Of a stretch of DNA of 64,000 bases, positions 23,960 through 31,129 are shown one piece after another. Position 1 is the first letter of the stretch; every line of letters starts with the position of its first letter. This stretch comes from Marivita sp. S6314 (GTDB lineage Bacteria > Pseudomonadota > Alphaproteobacteria > Rhodobacterales > Rhodobacteraceae): NCBI RefSeq assembly GCF_023015985.1, contig NZ_JALKAO010000002.1:248001-312000 (forward strand), given 5' to 3'. The notes beneath the pieces were generated by a model. The model made no database searches and was not told the origin of the DNA. It saw only the letters and a list, made by a program, of their open reading frames with translations. The translations under genes were made by a program, and so were the position numbers.

Positions 23960-24397
23960 TCAGGCTGCAGCGTCAAGCGCCTTGATTTCTTTCGACAGCG
24001 CCTGGCGCTGTTTGGCGATCAGATCGGAAGTCGGATCGTCCTGACGAAGGTCTTCGAGCGCGTCATCATAGGCCGATAGTACGCGCTGTTCACCGCGCTG
24101 GACCGCATCCAGAACATCGTCATCAAGCCCACCAATCATGTCACGAAAGCTGACAACCGTTTTATGCACGGCCCCCATCGCGGTCCCCGATGTATCGGGC
24201 GCGTCACCGCGCGCGGACATGGCGTCCTTCAGCGCGACCAGATGTTCGGCATGCAGGTCGGCAATGGGTTTCACATGCTTGCGCAGATCCGCGTCACCAC
24301 GCGACAGCATGACGTCATAGCCTTCGCCCACATCAATTAAAGTGTCGACAAGCCGTTGAAGGTTTTCGGTTTTTCGCATGTCGTCCAAGCGGGTCAT
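23960..24397 (-). CDS. DUF2383 (PA2169-type) four-helix-bundle protein
   Basis: 145 residues, all helical, ferritin-like layout: LQRLVDTLIDVGEGYDVMLSR, then LHAEHLVALKDAMSARG, then KTVVSFRDMIGGLDDDVLDAVQRGEQRVLSAYDDAL. The E/H residues of a di-metal site (about YDVML and DLHAEHL) are partly present. The ATG at 24397 is fixed by AGGAGG 7 nt upstream. It is the first gene of a five-gene unit that ends at 21354 and has an exact stress promoter. Confidence 0.8.
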   Translation of the reverse strand: MTRLDDMRKTENLQRLVDTLIDVGEGYDVMLSRGDADLRKHVKPIADLHAEHLVALKDAMSARGDAPDTSGTAMGAVHKTVVSFRDMIGGLDDDVLDAVQRGEQRVLSAYDDALEDLRQDDPTSDLIAKQRQALSKEIKALDAAA

Positions 24398-24422
24398 AGC
24401 CACCTCCTTACGTTTCCACTTT

Positions 24423-24448
24423 AACGCGGGCAGAGGTGTATTGGTTCC
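24423..24448 (-). promoter_or_regulatory. EcfG-type promoter, exact match
   Basis: GGAAC (24448-24444), 17-nt spacer, CGTT (24426-24423), 26 bp before the DUF2383 gene that opens the five-gene membrane-stress unit. Confidence 0.72.
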
Positions 24449-24502
24449 CGGGACCTTTGCGGCCAAGGCGGATTTCGTCCCTTTGACCTGCCCGACCGCG
24501 CC

Positions 24503-25234
24503 CTAGATCAGCGGTCGTGGCAATGGCTTCGTATCCGGACCAATCTGTGCCAGACGCGCCAGCTCAGCAGGTTTCGGCACGATCAGGCGACCATCCGTCC
24601 AATCCGCGACGCCGTCATCGCGCAGCTTGCCCAATGTCTTGTTGGTATGCACAAGCGACAACCCCAGCGCATCGGCGAAATCCTGTTGTCTGTACGGCAA
24701 GGGAACCCCATCGTTCCGTGCCAGACGCAATGCTGTCAGCCGGGCAAAAAACCGGTGCAACAGCCATGCGATCTTGCCAATTGCCTCCAACTGCCCCACG
24801 GCGGTCAGCGCTTCACCCAGCAAATGCTCTTCAGTCGCTGCCAGATGTGTGAGATCAAACGCCCGCGCGGGCTGCGATTTGAACAGCGACCAAAGCTCGG
24901 ACCTGTTGAAGACGCACAGCGTCATGAGCGTGGTCGATTCAACCGTGTGCTGCATTTCGCCCATCACGCCGCTTTGCAGCCCGACGAAATCCCCCGGCAA
25001 GACAAAACCCACGACCTGCCGATCCCCGTCAGGCACCGACTTGTACCGCACCCCCATGCCGCTCAAAACGGTATAAAGCTGTGCCGAAGACGCGCCCTCT
25101 GCCAGGATCTCCGACTTGGGTTCGGCCACCAGTTCGCCGGTCTTGAACCGCTGCAGGAACGCAAGCTCCTCTTTCGTTACATCATCGAACATTGGAAGCG
25201 CGCGGAGTGGGCAATTGTCACATTTAATTGTCAT
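24503..25234 (-). CDS. Crp/Fnr family transcriptional regulator with N-terminal CxxC
   Basis: 243 residues. A cyclic-nucleotide-binding-like beta roll occupies about 20-135, a long dimer helix about 136-165, and a winged helix the C-terminus, with recognition helix in LPYRQQDFADALGLSLVHTNKTLGKL. The N-terminus has KCDNCPLRA (Cys5, Cys8), and one more cysteine is in TLCVFNR. FNR needs four cysteine ligands and the usual spacing is absent, so an iron-sulfur cluster is not assured. There is no clear cAMP-binding RxS signature. The gene's own 5' codons contain a sequence like the 17-bp element, so autoregulation is possible. Confidence 0.87.
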   Translation of the reverse strand: MTIKCDNCPLRALPMFDDVTKEELAFLQRFKTGELVAEPKSEILAEGASSAQLYTVLSGMGVRYKSVPDGDRQVVGFVLPGDFVGLQSGVMGEMQHTVESTTLMTLCVFNRSELWSLFKSQPARAFDLTHLAATEEHLLGEALTAVGQLEAIGKIAWLLHRFFARLTALRLARNDGVPLPYRQQDFADALGLSLVHTNKTLGKLRDDGVADWTDGRLIVPKPAELARLAQIGPDTKPLPRPLI

Positions 25235-25248
25235 GTTTTCCGTTTCGC

Positions 25249-25265
25249 TATGTCACAGTTTAATG
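25249..25265. promoter_or_regulatory. 17-bp repeated upstream element, copy 2
   Basis: TATGTCACAGTTTAATG, identical to 15978-15994, lying between the Crp/Fnr gene and the divergent receiver-like gene. A related stretch with one base deleted (TGTCACATTTAATTG) is at 25217-25231, overlapping the first codons of the regulator. Confidence 0.5.
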
Positions 25266-25313
25266 AACCAAACTACCGGACATGAGAAGGTGCTGCACAA
25301 GCAGGAGTAACTC

Positions 25314-25688
25314 ATGACTGACAGTTTCTGGCTGGAAGATGCGCAAATCGTCATTTTGACCGACAGCCCCATTGAAGGCATGGACATGGCGGATATGGCG
25401 AACGCCAACGGTCACGGTCCGTCGCTTCTGCTGCGGAAATCGGGATCGTTGGTGACGCTGATGACCGAGGGAGAGGTGCGTCCGCGTCTGGTGATCATCG
25501 GGAGGTCCCTGACCCGCGGCGAGACCGAAGCGTGTATCTCAGCCTGCAACGCATCTGGTGCCGCTGTGGTTCTGATCGACAATGCGGATGTGGGCGGCGT
25601 CGTGGACACCGCCCTCAAGCTAAGCAGACCCTTCACCTTGGACGATTTGCAACTGGCATTCAGACACGCGCACTTAAGCTCGGTTTAA
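25314..25688 (+). CDS. Degenerate receiver-like protein
   Basis: 124 residues. The alternating strand/helix pattern (QIVILTDSPIEG, RPRLVIIGRSL, AAVVLIDNADVG, LKLSRPFTLDDLQLAF) follows a response-regulator receiver, but the acidic pair is reduced to a single Asp (TDSP) and the phospho-acceptor Asp after strand 3 is replaced by Gly in VIIGRS. The usual C-terminal Lys is also replaced (SRPF). It probably cannot be phosphorylated and may bind a partner. AGGAG precedes the ATG. Divergent from the Crp/Fnr gene; convergent with the next gene, overlapping by 4 bp. Confidence 0.66.
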   Translation: MTDSFWLEDAQIVILTDSPIEGMDMADMANANGHGPSLLLRKSGSLVTLMTEGEVRPRLVIIGRSLTRGETEACISACNASGAAVVLIDNADVGGVVDTALKLSRPFTLDDLQLAFRHAHLSSV

Positions 25689-25975
25689 TCCCGCCCGCGA
25701 AGTGCCATTCCCAGCAGGACGCCAACCCCAACAGCCCCGATAAGCGCCGCAGTCGGGTTTTTCCGAACGGCGGCGATTGCGCTGTCCTGGACGGTTTCAA
25801 TCGCATGTTGCGCCTCTTCCATGGCCTTCTCGCTATGAACACGCGCCTGTTCGGTTGTTGTGCCGACGGCATCGGTAGCAGCTTCAACGAATTTTTCGGC
25901 CTTGTCGCGCAGCGCCTCTTTGCCAGCGCCATTGTTTGTGGTGTCGGGCTGAGAGTGGGTAATCGTATTCGACAT
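25685..25975 (-). CDS. DUF883/YqjD-like membrane-anchored protein
   Basis: 96 residues: a polar helical rod rich in Ala/Glu/Thr (ALRDKAEKFVEAATDAVGTTTEQ), then VRKNPTAALIGAVGVGVLLGMALRGRD, a single C-terminal TM helix with GxxxG spacing and the typical basic end. This is a second paralogue of the YqjD-like protein at 23522. The ATG at 25975 has GGAGG 6 nt upstream. A GGAAC-N17-TGTT sequence lies 33 bp before the start. Confidence 0.78.
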   Translation of the reverse strand: MSNTITHSQPDTTNNGAGKEALRDKAEKFVEAATDAVGTTTEQARVHSEKAMEEAQHAIETVQDSAIAAVRKNPTAALIGAVGVGVLLGMALRGRD

Positions 25976-26007
25976 TGTAGCCTCCTGCGTGTGTGATTTG
26001 ACTGCCC

Positions 26008-26033
26008 AACACGCAGCACACCGAAAAAGTTCC
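26008..26033 (-). promoter_or_regulatory. EcfG-type promoter, near match
   Basis: GGAAC (26033-26029), 17-nt spacer, TGTT (26011-26008), reading into the DUF883-like gene. Its GGAAC is back-to-back with that of the divergent promoter, only 2 bp apart. Confidence 0.52.
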
Positions 26034-26035
26034 TT

Positions 26036-26060
26036 GGAACCTTTACCCTCCACCCACGTT
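26036..26060 (+). promoter_or_regulatory. EcfG-type promoter, exact match
   Basis: GGAAC (26036-26040), 16-nt spacer, CGTT (26057-26060), 36 bp before the DUF1328 gene. Confidence 0.7.
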
Positions 26061-26095
26061 GTTCGGTCAATCGAAACACTTGACGGAGAAAACAC

Positions 26096-26266
26096 ATGCT
26101 TTACTGGGCAATTCTGTTTCTGGTCGTCGCCTTGATTGCGGCCCTCTTTGGATTTGGCGGCATTGCGTCTGCATCTGCAGGCATCGCGCAAATCCTGTTC
26201 TTTATCTTCATCGTGCTCTTTATCGTCGCGATGGTGGTACGCGCCCTGCGCGGACGCTCACCCTAA
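26096..26266 (+). CDS. DUF1328 (YtjA-type) small membrane protein
   Basis: 56 residues with two TM helices: [21 protein letters not shown] and [24 protein letters not shown]. This is the standard DUF1328 sequence, including the opening MLYWAI and the FGFGGIA turn. CGGAG lies 8 nt before the ATG, and a terminator follows. Family members are membrane proteins of unknown function that are often stress-induced. Confidence 0.85.
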   Translation: MLYWAILFLVVALIAALFGFGGIASASAGIAQILFFIFIVLFIVAMVVRALRGRSP

Positions 26267-26285
26267 ACAATATCAACTTTTCATA

Positions 26286-26313
26286 CGCCGGAGCGCCATC
26301 GCTCCGGCGTTTT
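26286..26313 (+). terminator. Rho-independent terminator
   Basis: Perfect 10-bp stem CGCCGGAGCG / CGCTCCGGCG, loop CCAT, tail TTTTG; ends the DUF1328 transcript before gdhA. Confidence 0.88.
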
Positions 26314-26333
26314 GACGTTTTAAAGGAGCTTTC

Positions 26334-27677
26334 ATGAACCGCCGCGACGCGCTGACCCACGCCTTTCTAAGTGACCTTCCCTTTGATACCGACAGCCATC
26401 CCAACCTTGTGCAAGCCGTCGAAGATATTGCCCGGGCTGTACTGACCGTTGAAAAGAACAACGCCGATTTTGCTGCGGCCCGCGTGCTGCGCCGGCTTGT
26501 TGATCCGGACCAGATCGTGTCGTTCCGCGTCGCTTGGGAAGACGCCAATGGCGAGGTGCAGGTCAACCGGGGCTGGCGCGTTCAGGGTTCGCAGGCCATC
26601 GGACCCTACAAAGGCGGGCTTCGCTTTCATCCGTCGGTCAACGAAGACATCCTGCGGTTCCTTGCCTTTGAGCAATGCTTCAAGAACGCGCTGACCGGCC
26701 TGCCGCTCGGCGGCGCGAAAGGGGGGTCCGACTTTGATCCAACGGGCCGGTCCGAGGCCGAAATCATGCGGTTTTGCCAGGCCTTCATGCGCAAACTTGC
26801 CCCCTTCATCGGACCTGACCGCGATGTGCCTGCAGGCGACATCAACGTAGGCCCGCGCGAAATCGGCTACCTGTTCGGCGCATGGCGCGAACAGGCCGGG
26901 ATTTACGGCGGCGCGTTAACCGGCAAAGGTCTGTCTTATGGCGGATCCGAGATGCGGGTCGAAGCGACAGGTTTTGGCGTGGTGTATTTCACCCAACACG
27001 CTCTGGCCGAACAAAACACATCGTTCGACGGCAAACGCGTGGCCATTTCCGGAAAAGGCAACGTGGCCACGCATGCGGCGATCAAGGCGATTGATCTGGG
27101 CGCACGGGTGGTCGCCCTGTCCGATACTTCGGGTGCCTTGATTTGCGAAGACGGGCTGTCCCACGACGCCGTGCAATGGGTTCAGGCGCAAAAGGCACAA
27201 GGCGCGGGAATTGATACCCCACCCGCCGCCTATTGCGCGACGTTCAAACCCGGCGCGACGCCGTGGGACACCGAACCCGACATCGCCCTGCCCTGCGCCA
27301 CGCAGAACGAACTGGATGGCGACATGGCGCAAACCCTGATCGACGGGGGATGCCTCTGTCTTGCCGAAGGCGCGAACATGCCGCTCACCGATGACGCCGC
27401 AACCGCGCTGCGCGAGGCGGATATCCTTCATATCCCCGGCAAGGCCGCCAATGCAGGCGGGGTCGCCGTCAGCGGTCTCGAAATGAGCCAGAACAGCCAC
27501 CGCAGGTTCATGGACGCCGACACCGTCGACTCGGCCCTGCAATCCATCATGACCGACATTCACACACGTGTTGCCGAGGAAGGCCGCAATGGGGACCGGA
27601 TCGACTATGTCACCGGGGCCAATATTGCAGGCTACCGACGTTTGGCAAAAGCCATCGTCGCCCAAGGCATTCTTTAA
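26334..27677 (+). CDS. gdhA: Glutamate dehydrogenase (NADP-type)
   Basis: 447 residues, the length of hexameric NADP-linked bacterial enzymes. The substrate domain shows GPYKGGLRFHPSVNEDILRF and the active-site LPLGGAKGGSDFDP with the catalytic Lys; the nucleotide domain begins with KRVAISGKGNVATHAAIKA, where the GxGNxA loop and lack of an acidic residue after strand 2 (VVALSDTSG) fit NADP(H). It forms glutamate from 2-oxoglutarate and ammonium or the reverse. AAGGAG is 9 nt before the ATG. The next gene starts 13 bp after the stop. Confidence 0.94.
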   Translation: MNRRDALTHAFLSDLPFDTDSHPNLVQAVEDIARAVLTVEKNNADFAAARVLRRLVDPDQIVSFRVAWEDANGEVQVNRGWRVQGSQAIGPYKGGLRFHPSVNEDILRFLAFEQCFKNALTGLPLGGAKGGSDFDPTGRSEAEIMRFCQAFMRKLAPFIGPDRDVPAGDINVGPREIGYLFGAWREQAGIYGGALTGKGLSYGGSEMRVEATGFGVVYFTQHALAEQNTSFDGKRVAISGKGNVATHAAIKAIDLGARVVALSDTSGALICEDGLSHDAVQWVQAQKAQGAGIDTPPAAYCATFKPGATPWDTEPDIALPCATQNELDGDMAQTLIDGGCLCLAEGANMPLTDDAATALREADILHIPGKAANAGGVAVSGLEMSQNSHRRFMDADTVDSALQSIMTDIHTRVAEEGRNGDRIDYVTGANIAGYRRLAKAIVAQGIL

Positions 27678-27690
27678 TCACAGGATTCAT

Positions 27691-29322
27691 ATGACCCAGT
27701 CCCGCACCGGCGCTGCAGCCCTTCTTGAAGCTTTATCCGCCCAAGGCATCACCACCGTTTTTGGTGTTCCCGGCGAAGAAACCACCGATCTCATGACCGC
27801 CATCCACGACAGCGATCTGGACTTTGTCCTGTGTCGCCACGAACAGGCGGCGGCCTTCATGGCCTCTGTGCATGGTCGCATCAGCGGCACACCTGCGGTT
27901 TGTCTGGCGACGCTGGGACCGGGGGCGACCAATCTGGTGACAGGTGTGGCCGATGCCCATCTTGATCACGTCCCCCTGATCGCCATCGCAGGTCAGGCCG
28001 CACGCGGGCGGCTCAAACGCGAAAGCCATCAGGTCATTGATCTCGAAGCGCTGTTTGCGCCCGTGACCAAGTTCAGCCGCACGCTGATCACCGCCGATGA
28101 CATTCCCGCCTCAACCGCCGAGGCCGTGCGCCGTGCCACCCACGAAAAACCCGGTGCCGTGCATCTGTGCCTGCCCGAAGATGTGGCGGCGGAAACGACA
28201 GATGCACCGATCATTCCCGCGACACCGCAACGGTTTGGCCGGCCTCATCAGGACAGCCTGTCAGCCGTAAGCGACCAGATGCGCCGCGCAAAACGGCCCG
28301 TTCTGATCGCAGGGGCCGGTGTCCTGCGCGGCGACGCCGTCGACGCCGTGCGACGCTTTGTGGATGCAACCGCCATGCCACTGGCCACAACCTTTATGAC
28401 CAAGGGTATTCTTGCACCCGATCACCCGCAAACGCTGTTCACCGTGGGCCAGCCCGAGGACGACATCATCGATCTGGCGCTTGAAGCCGCGGACCTGATT
28501 GTCACCGTCGGCTTTGACCCGATCGAATACGCGACATCCAACCTGACCCAAGGCGACACACCCGTTGTCGCCCTCTCCCTGACCCCTGCGCCGCTCGACA
28601 GCGGATGGCACATCGCCGCCGAAGCCGTGGGGGATCTGACGCAGGCACTTGATGTCCTGGCCGACACTCTGGACGACATCACATGGGATCCCTGCCCAAC
28701 CTTCGAAGCCGTGCGCGACGGAATGCGCCGCCACCTGTCGCGGACCGCCGGATCGTCGCGTGACGGCGCGGTGTCGCCGCATGATCTGTGCGCCGCGATT
28801 TCGAACACCATCCGCGCGGAAGACACGGTGCTGTCCGGCGTTGGCCTGCACAAGCTCTGGATCGCCCGACAGGTGATCGCGAAACGCGCGGGACAGGTGA
28901 TCGTGCCCAATGGGCTTGCCGGAATGGGCCTCGCCCTGCCCGGAGCCATCGCCGCCGCACGGCTTCAGGACCAGGGCCGCGTGTTGGCGATCTGTGGCGA
29001 CGGCGATGTGATGATGAACATTCAGGAAATGGAAACCGCCGCGCGGCTGGGCCTACGCCTGACGGTGATGGTCTGGGAAGATGGCGGGTACGGTCTGATT
29101 GATGAACATCAGGAGGACGCGCATCCGGAGTTCAGTTTCAACAATCCGGTTTGGTCAAAACTGGCGTCGTCCTTTGGCTGGACACATGCCCATGCCGCGA
29201 CGCTTGAGGAGGTACAGGAACTGCTGCGCTCGGGCCTGACGGCTGAAGGGCCGACGCTTGTGTCCGTGCGCGTCGATTATGCGTCCAATGGCGGCATGCC
29301 GACGGCCAAACTGGCGGCATAA
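27691..29322 (+). CDS. Thiamine-diphosphate enzyme, acetolactate synthase large-subunit-like
   Basis: 543 residues. The N-terminal domain has FGVPGEET with the ThDP-activating Glu; the middle domain is FAD-like (VLIAGAGVLRGDA); the C-terminal domain has the ThDP motif GDGDVMMNIQEMETAARLGL (about 436-455). Closest in form to acetolactate synthase without a regulatory subunit gene beside it, so either a catabolic synthase or a related decarboxylase. The ATG at 27691 lies after AGGA; the longer frame starts inside gdhA. Cotranscription with gdhA is likely. The exact reaction cannot be settled by eye. Confidence 0.82.
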   Translation: MTQSRTGAAALLEALSAQGITTVFGVPGEETTDLMTAIHDSDLDFVLCRHEQAAAFMASVHGRISGTPAVCLATLGPGATNLVTGVADAHLDHVPLIAIAGQAARGRLKRESHQVIDLEALFAPVTKFSRTLITADDIPASTAEAVRRATHEKPGAVHLCLPEDVAAETTDAPIIPATPQRFGRPHQDSLSAVSDQMRRAKRPVLIAGAGVLRGDAVDAVRRFVDATAMPLATTFMTKGILAPDHPQTLFTVGQPEDDIIDLALEAADLIVTVGFDPIEYATSNLTQGDTPVVALSLTPAPLDSGWHIAAEAVGDLTQALDVLADTLDDITWDPCPTFEAVRDGMRRHLSRTAGSSRDGAVSPHDLCAAISNTIRAEDTVLSGVGLHKLWIARQVIAKRAGQVIVPNGLAGMGLALPGAIAAARLQDQGRVLAICGDGDVMMNIQEMETAARLGLRLTVMVWEDGGYGLIDEHQEDAHPEFSFNNPVWSKLASSFGWTHAHAATLEEVQELLRSGLTAEGPTLVSVRVDYASNGGMPTAKLAA

Positions 29323-29498
29323 CGGAACGGAACGCCTTTGGCGCGAGGCGACCAGCCCCGCGCCCACCCAGAGTCGGGCGCAGCTCTGTGATTATTGCTG
29401 ATTAATCGGGAAAACCCATGTCCTCAGAGAAGTCACAGGTGTCCAGATCGAACCACTGTTCGCAATTTAAGGGGCAGCGAACACTGCCCCTTTTTACT
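29323..29498 (+). other. Gene-free interval with terminator
   Basis: 176 bp between the acetolactate-synthase-like gene and the convergent phyR. It ends in a strong plus-strand terminator (29471-29495). The 150 bp before it hold no start codon with a ribosome site and several short dyads; it may be a long 3' untranslated region or a small RNA. Confidence 0.4.
29471..29495 (+). terminator. Rho-independent terminator
   Basis: GGGGCAG / CTGCCCC stem, CGAACA loop, TTTTT tail, on the plus strand between the acetolactate-synthase-like gene and phyR. Confidence 0.85.
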
Positions 29499-30308
29499 TT
29501 ATACCTTCAATGTCTCGGTTGACGAAAAGAACATCGCTTGGCTGACAGCCGAGCGGACCTGATCCTCGGTGTACGGCTTGGAAATCAGGAACGCGGGTTC
29601 CGGCCCCTCGCCCGTCAACAGGCGTTCCGGGAAGGCGGTGATGAAAATCACCGGAATATCCGGCGCATCCGTCAGGATCTTGTTCACCGCGTCCACACCG
29701 CTTGAATTGTCGGCCAACTGGATATCGGACAGGATCAGATGCGGCGTTTCCTTCTCGAACAGCTCCAATGCGTCGGTTTCCGTCCGCGCCACGCCGGTGA
29801 CCTGATGGCCCATCTCTCCGACAATGGCTTCAAGGTCCATGGCAATGATCGCTTCGTCTTCGATAATCATCACTTTGCCCGAAACGGATTTCGCCATTTC
29901 CTTGTAGGCGACATCCACAAGTTCGCGCACTTCCTCGACGGACCGGCCCATAACGGTGGCCACATCGTCATGCGACAGCTCTTCAATCGTGTGCAGCAAC
30001 AGCGCCTCGCGCGTGTCCCGCGTCAGACCGGCAAGATGCTTGTACGCGCGATTTCTCACGCCGCCCTCTTCCGGTTCGAACTGGCCACCGCTGGTCGACC
30101 AGATGCTCTGAAACACCTTGTACAGTGCCACGCGCGGCGACAGGCCCTCTTCGAACAGGCTCAGATCGGCGAGGATCGCCTCGAGTGTCAGGATGGCATA
30201 GCGGTCCCCTTCGTCCTGCGAACCCGTCAGCGCGCGCGCGTAGCGGCGCAGGTACGGAAGGTTTTCGCCGATGCGATCTGAGATCTCAGCGGATCCGGTG
30301 ATAGTCAT
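29499..30308 (-). CDS. phyR: PhyR: anti-anti-sigma response regulator of the general stress response
   Basis: 269 residues: an EcfG-like sigma domain at the N-terminus (about 1-140: LPYLRRYARALTGSQDEGDR, then ELSHDDVATVMGRSVEEVREL) fused to a receiver domain (about 142-262) with VMIIEDEAIIAMDLE, phospho-Asp in LILSDIQLAD (about 192) and the alternative FITAFPERLLTG segment typical of FATGUY-type receivers. When phosphorylated it binds NepR and frees EcfG. The ATG at 30308 has GGGAG 10 nt upstream. An exact GGAAC-N16-CGTT promoter precedes it, so it is autoregulated. Confidence 0.96.
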   Translation of the reverse strand: MTITGSAEISDRIGENLPYLRRYARALTGSQDEGDRYAILTLEAILADLSLFEEGLSPRVALYKVFQSIWSTSGGQFEPEEGGVRNRAYKHLAGLTRDTREALLLHTIEELSHDDVATVMGRSVEEVRELVDVAYKEMAKSVSGKVMIIEDEAIIAMDLEAIVGEMGHQVTGVARTETDALELFEKETPHLILSDIQLADNSSGVDAVNKILTDAPDIPVIFITAFPERLLTGEGPEPAFLISKPYTEDQVRSAVSQAMFFSSTETLKV

Positions 30309-30343
30309 GATTGGAACTCCCTCGAATTTTTTTTCCCACATCG

Positions 30344-30368
30344 GGAACCAAACGCACAAAACCGCGTT
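30344..30368 (+). promoter_or_regulatory. EcfG-type promoter for nepR-ecfG, exact match
   Basis: GGAAC (30344-30348), 16-nt spacer, CGTT (30365-30368), 37 bp before nepR. It overlaps the divergent phyR promoter almost completely. Confidence 0.78.
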
Positions 30369-30375
30369 AGGTTCC
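30351..30375 (-). promoter_or_regulatory. EcfG-type promoter for phyR, exact match
   Basis: GGAAC (30375-30371), 16-nt spacer, CGTT (30354-30351), reading into phyR. The two promoters interlock, so polymerase on one would exclude the other. Confidence 0.76.
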
Positions 30376-30404
30376 AAGTCGACAACAGTTTTCACGTGAG
30401 AAAA

Positions 30405-30578
30405 ATGAACCAACATAAATCAAGATCAAGTTTCTCAGACGATATAGAGGCAAATTTAAAGCGCGCCTTCGATGAGGTCAGCCGCGAAGAAGTGCCGGAT
30501 CGGTTCACCGATCTTCTGGCCCAGCTTCGTAACGCCGAAAAGTCGAAAGCGTCGCAGGAGTCCCGCAATGACGATTGA
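30405..30578 (+). CDS. nepR: NepR anti-sigma factor
   Basis: 57 residues from ATG 30405 (a GTG at 30396 would add three). The core SDDIEANLKRAFDEVSRE and VPDRFTDLLAQLR are the two helices of NepR that clamp EcfG and, alternatively, PhyR. The stop overlaps the ecfG start region by 11 bp, so the anti-sigma and sigma factors are made in step. Confidence 0.93.
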   Translation: MNQHKSRSSFSDDIEANLKRAFDEVSREEVPDRFTDLLAQLRNAEKSKASQESRNDD

Positions 30579-31119
30579 ACCCCGCGATGAGCTGGTCGAG
30601 CATCTGGGGGCCATGCGCGCATTCGCCATGAGCCTGACCCGCAATTCCGCGTTGGCCGATGACATGGTGCAGGACGCACTGGTCAAGGCCTGGACGAAAA
30701 TCGAAAGTTTTGAACCGGGCACCAACATGCGTGCGTGGTTGTTCACAATCGTGCGCAACACCTATTATTCGCACCACCGCAAGGCGCGTCGCGAAGTGGC
30801 GGATGTAGATGGTGTGATGTCCGAAGCCGTGGCCCAGAAACCCGACCATGACGGACGTCTGCAAATGCGCGATTTCAACACCGCATTTGACAAATTGAAC
30901 GACGAACAACGCGAAGCGCTGGTGCTGGTTGGCGCGGCCGGGTTTTCCTATGAAGAAGCTGCCGAAACCTGCGGCGTGGCCGTGGGCACCATCAAAAGCC
31001 GGGTAAACCGTGCACGGGCGCGTCTGGCCGAACTGATGTCCATCGACGAAGACGATGCGATTGAAATGACCGACAGCGTCACCGCAGGCATTGTTGCAGC
31101 ACAAAAAAACGTCGCTTGA
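30568..31119 (+). CDS. ecfG: EcfG-type RNA polymerase sigma factor (general stress response)
   Basis: 183 residues: sigma region 2 (about 8-75; MRAFAMSLTRNSALADDMVQDALVKAWTK then FEPGTNMRAWLFTIVRN) and region 4 (about 105-160; FDKLNDEQREALVLVGAAGFSYEEAAETCGVAVGTIKSRVNRAR). Members of this group recognise GGAAC-N16/17-CGTT, and that motif occurs repeatedly in this window. The ATG at 30568 has CAGGAG 7 nt upstream. The sensor kinase gene follows after 10 bp. Confidence 0.95.
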   Translation: MTIEPRDELVEHLGAMRAFAMSLTRNSALADDMVQDALVKAWTKIESFEPGTNMRAWLFTIVRNTYYSHHRKARREVADVDGVMSEAVAQKPDHDGRLQMRDFNTAFDKLNDEQREALVLVGAAGFSYEEAAETCGVAVGTIKSRVNRARARLAELMSIDEDDAIEMTDSVTAGIVAAQKNVA

Positions 31120-31129
31120 CCCTAACTCT

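Noticed and set aside
24503-25234. Crp/Fnr regulator as a true oxygen-sensing FNR
   Set aside because: Only two N-terminal cysteines (CxxC) plus one distant cysteine are present; the four-ligand pattern is absent, so no iron-sulfur role is claimed.
29324-29336. GGAACGGAAC as a further EcfG-type -35
   Set aside because: No CGTT-like -10 at 16 or 17 bp in either register.
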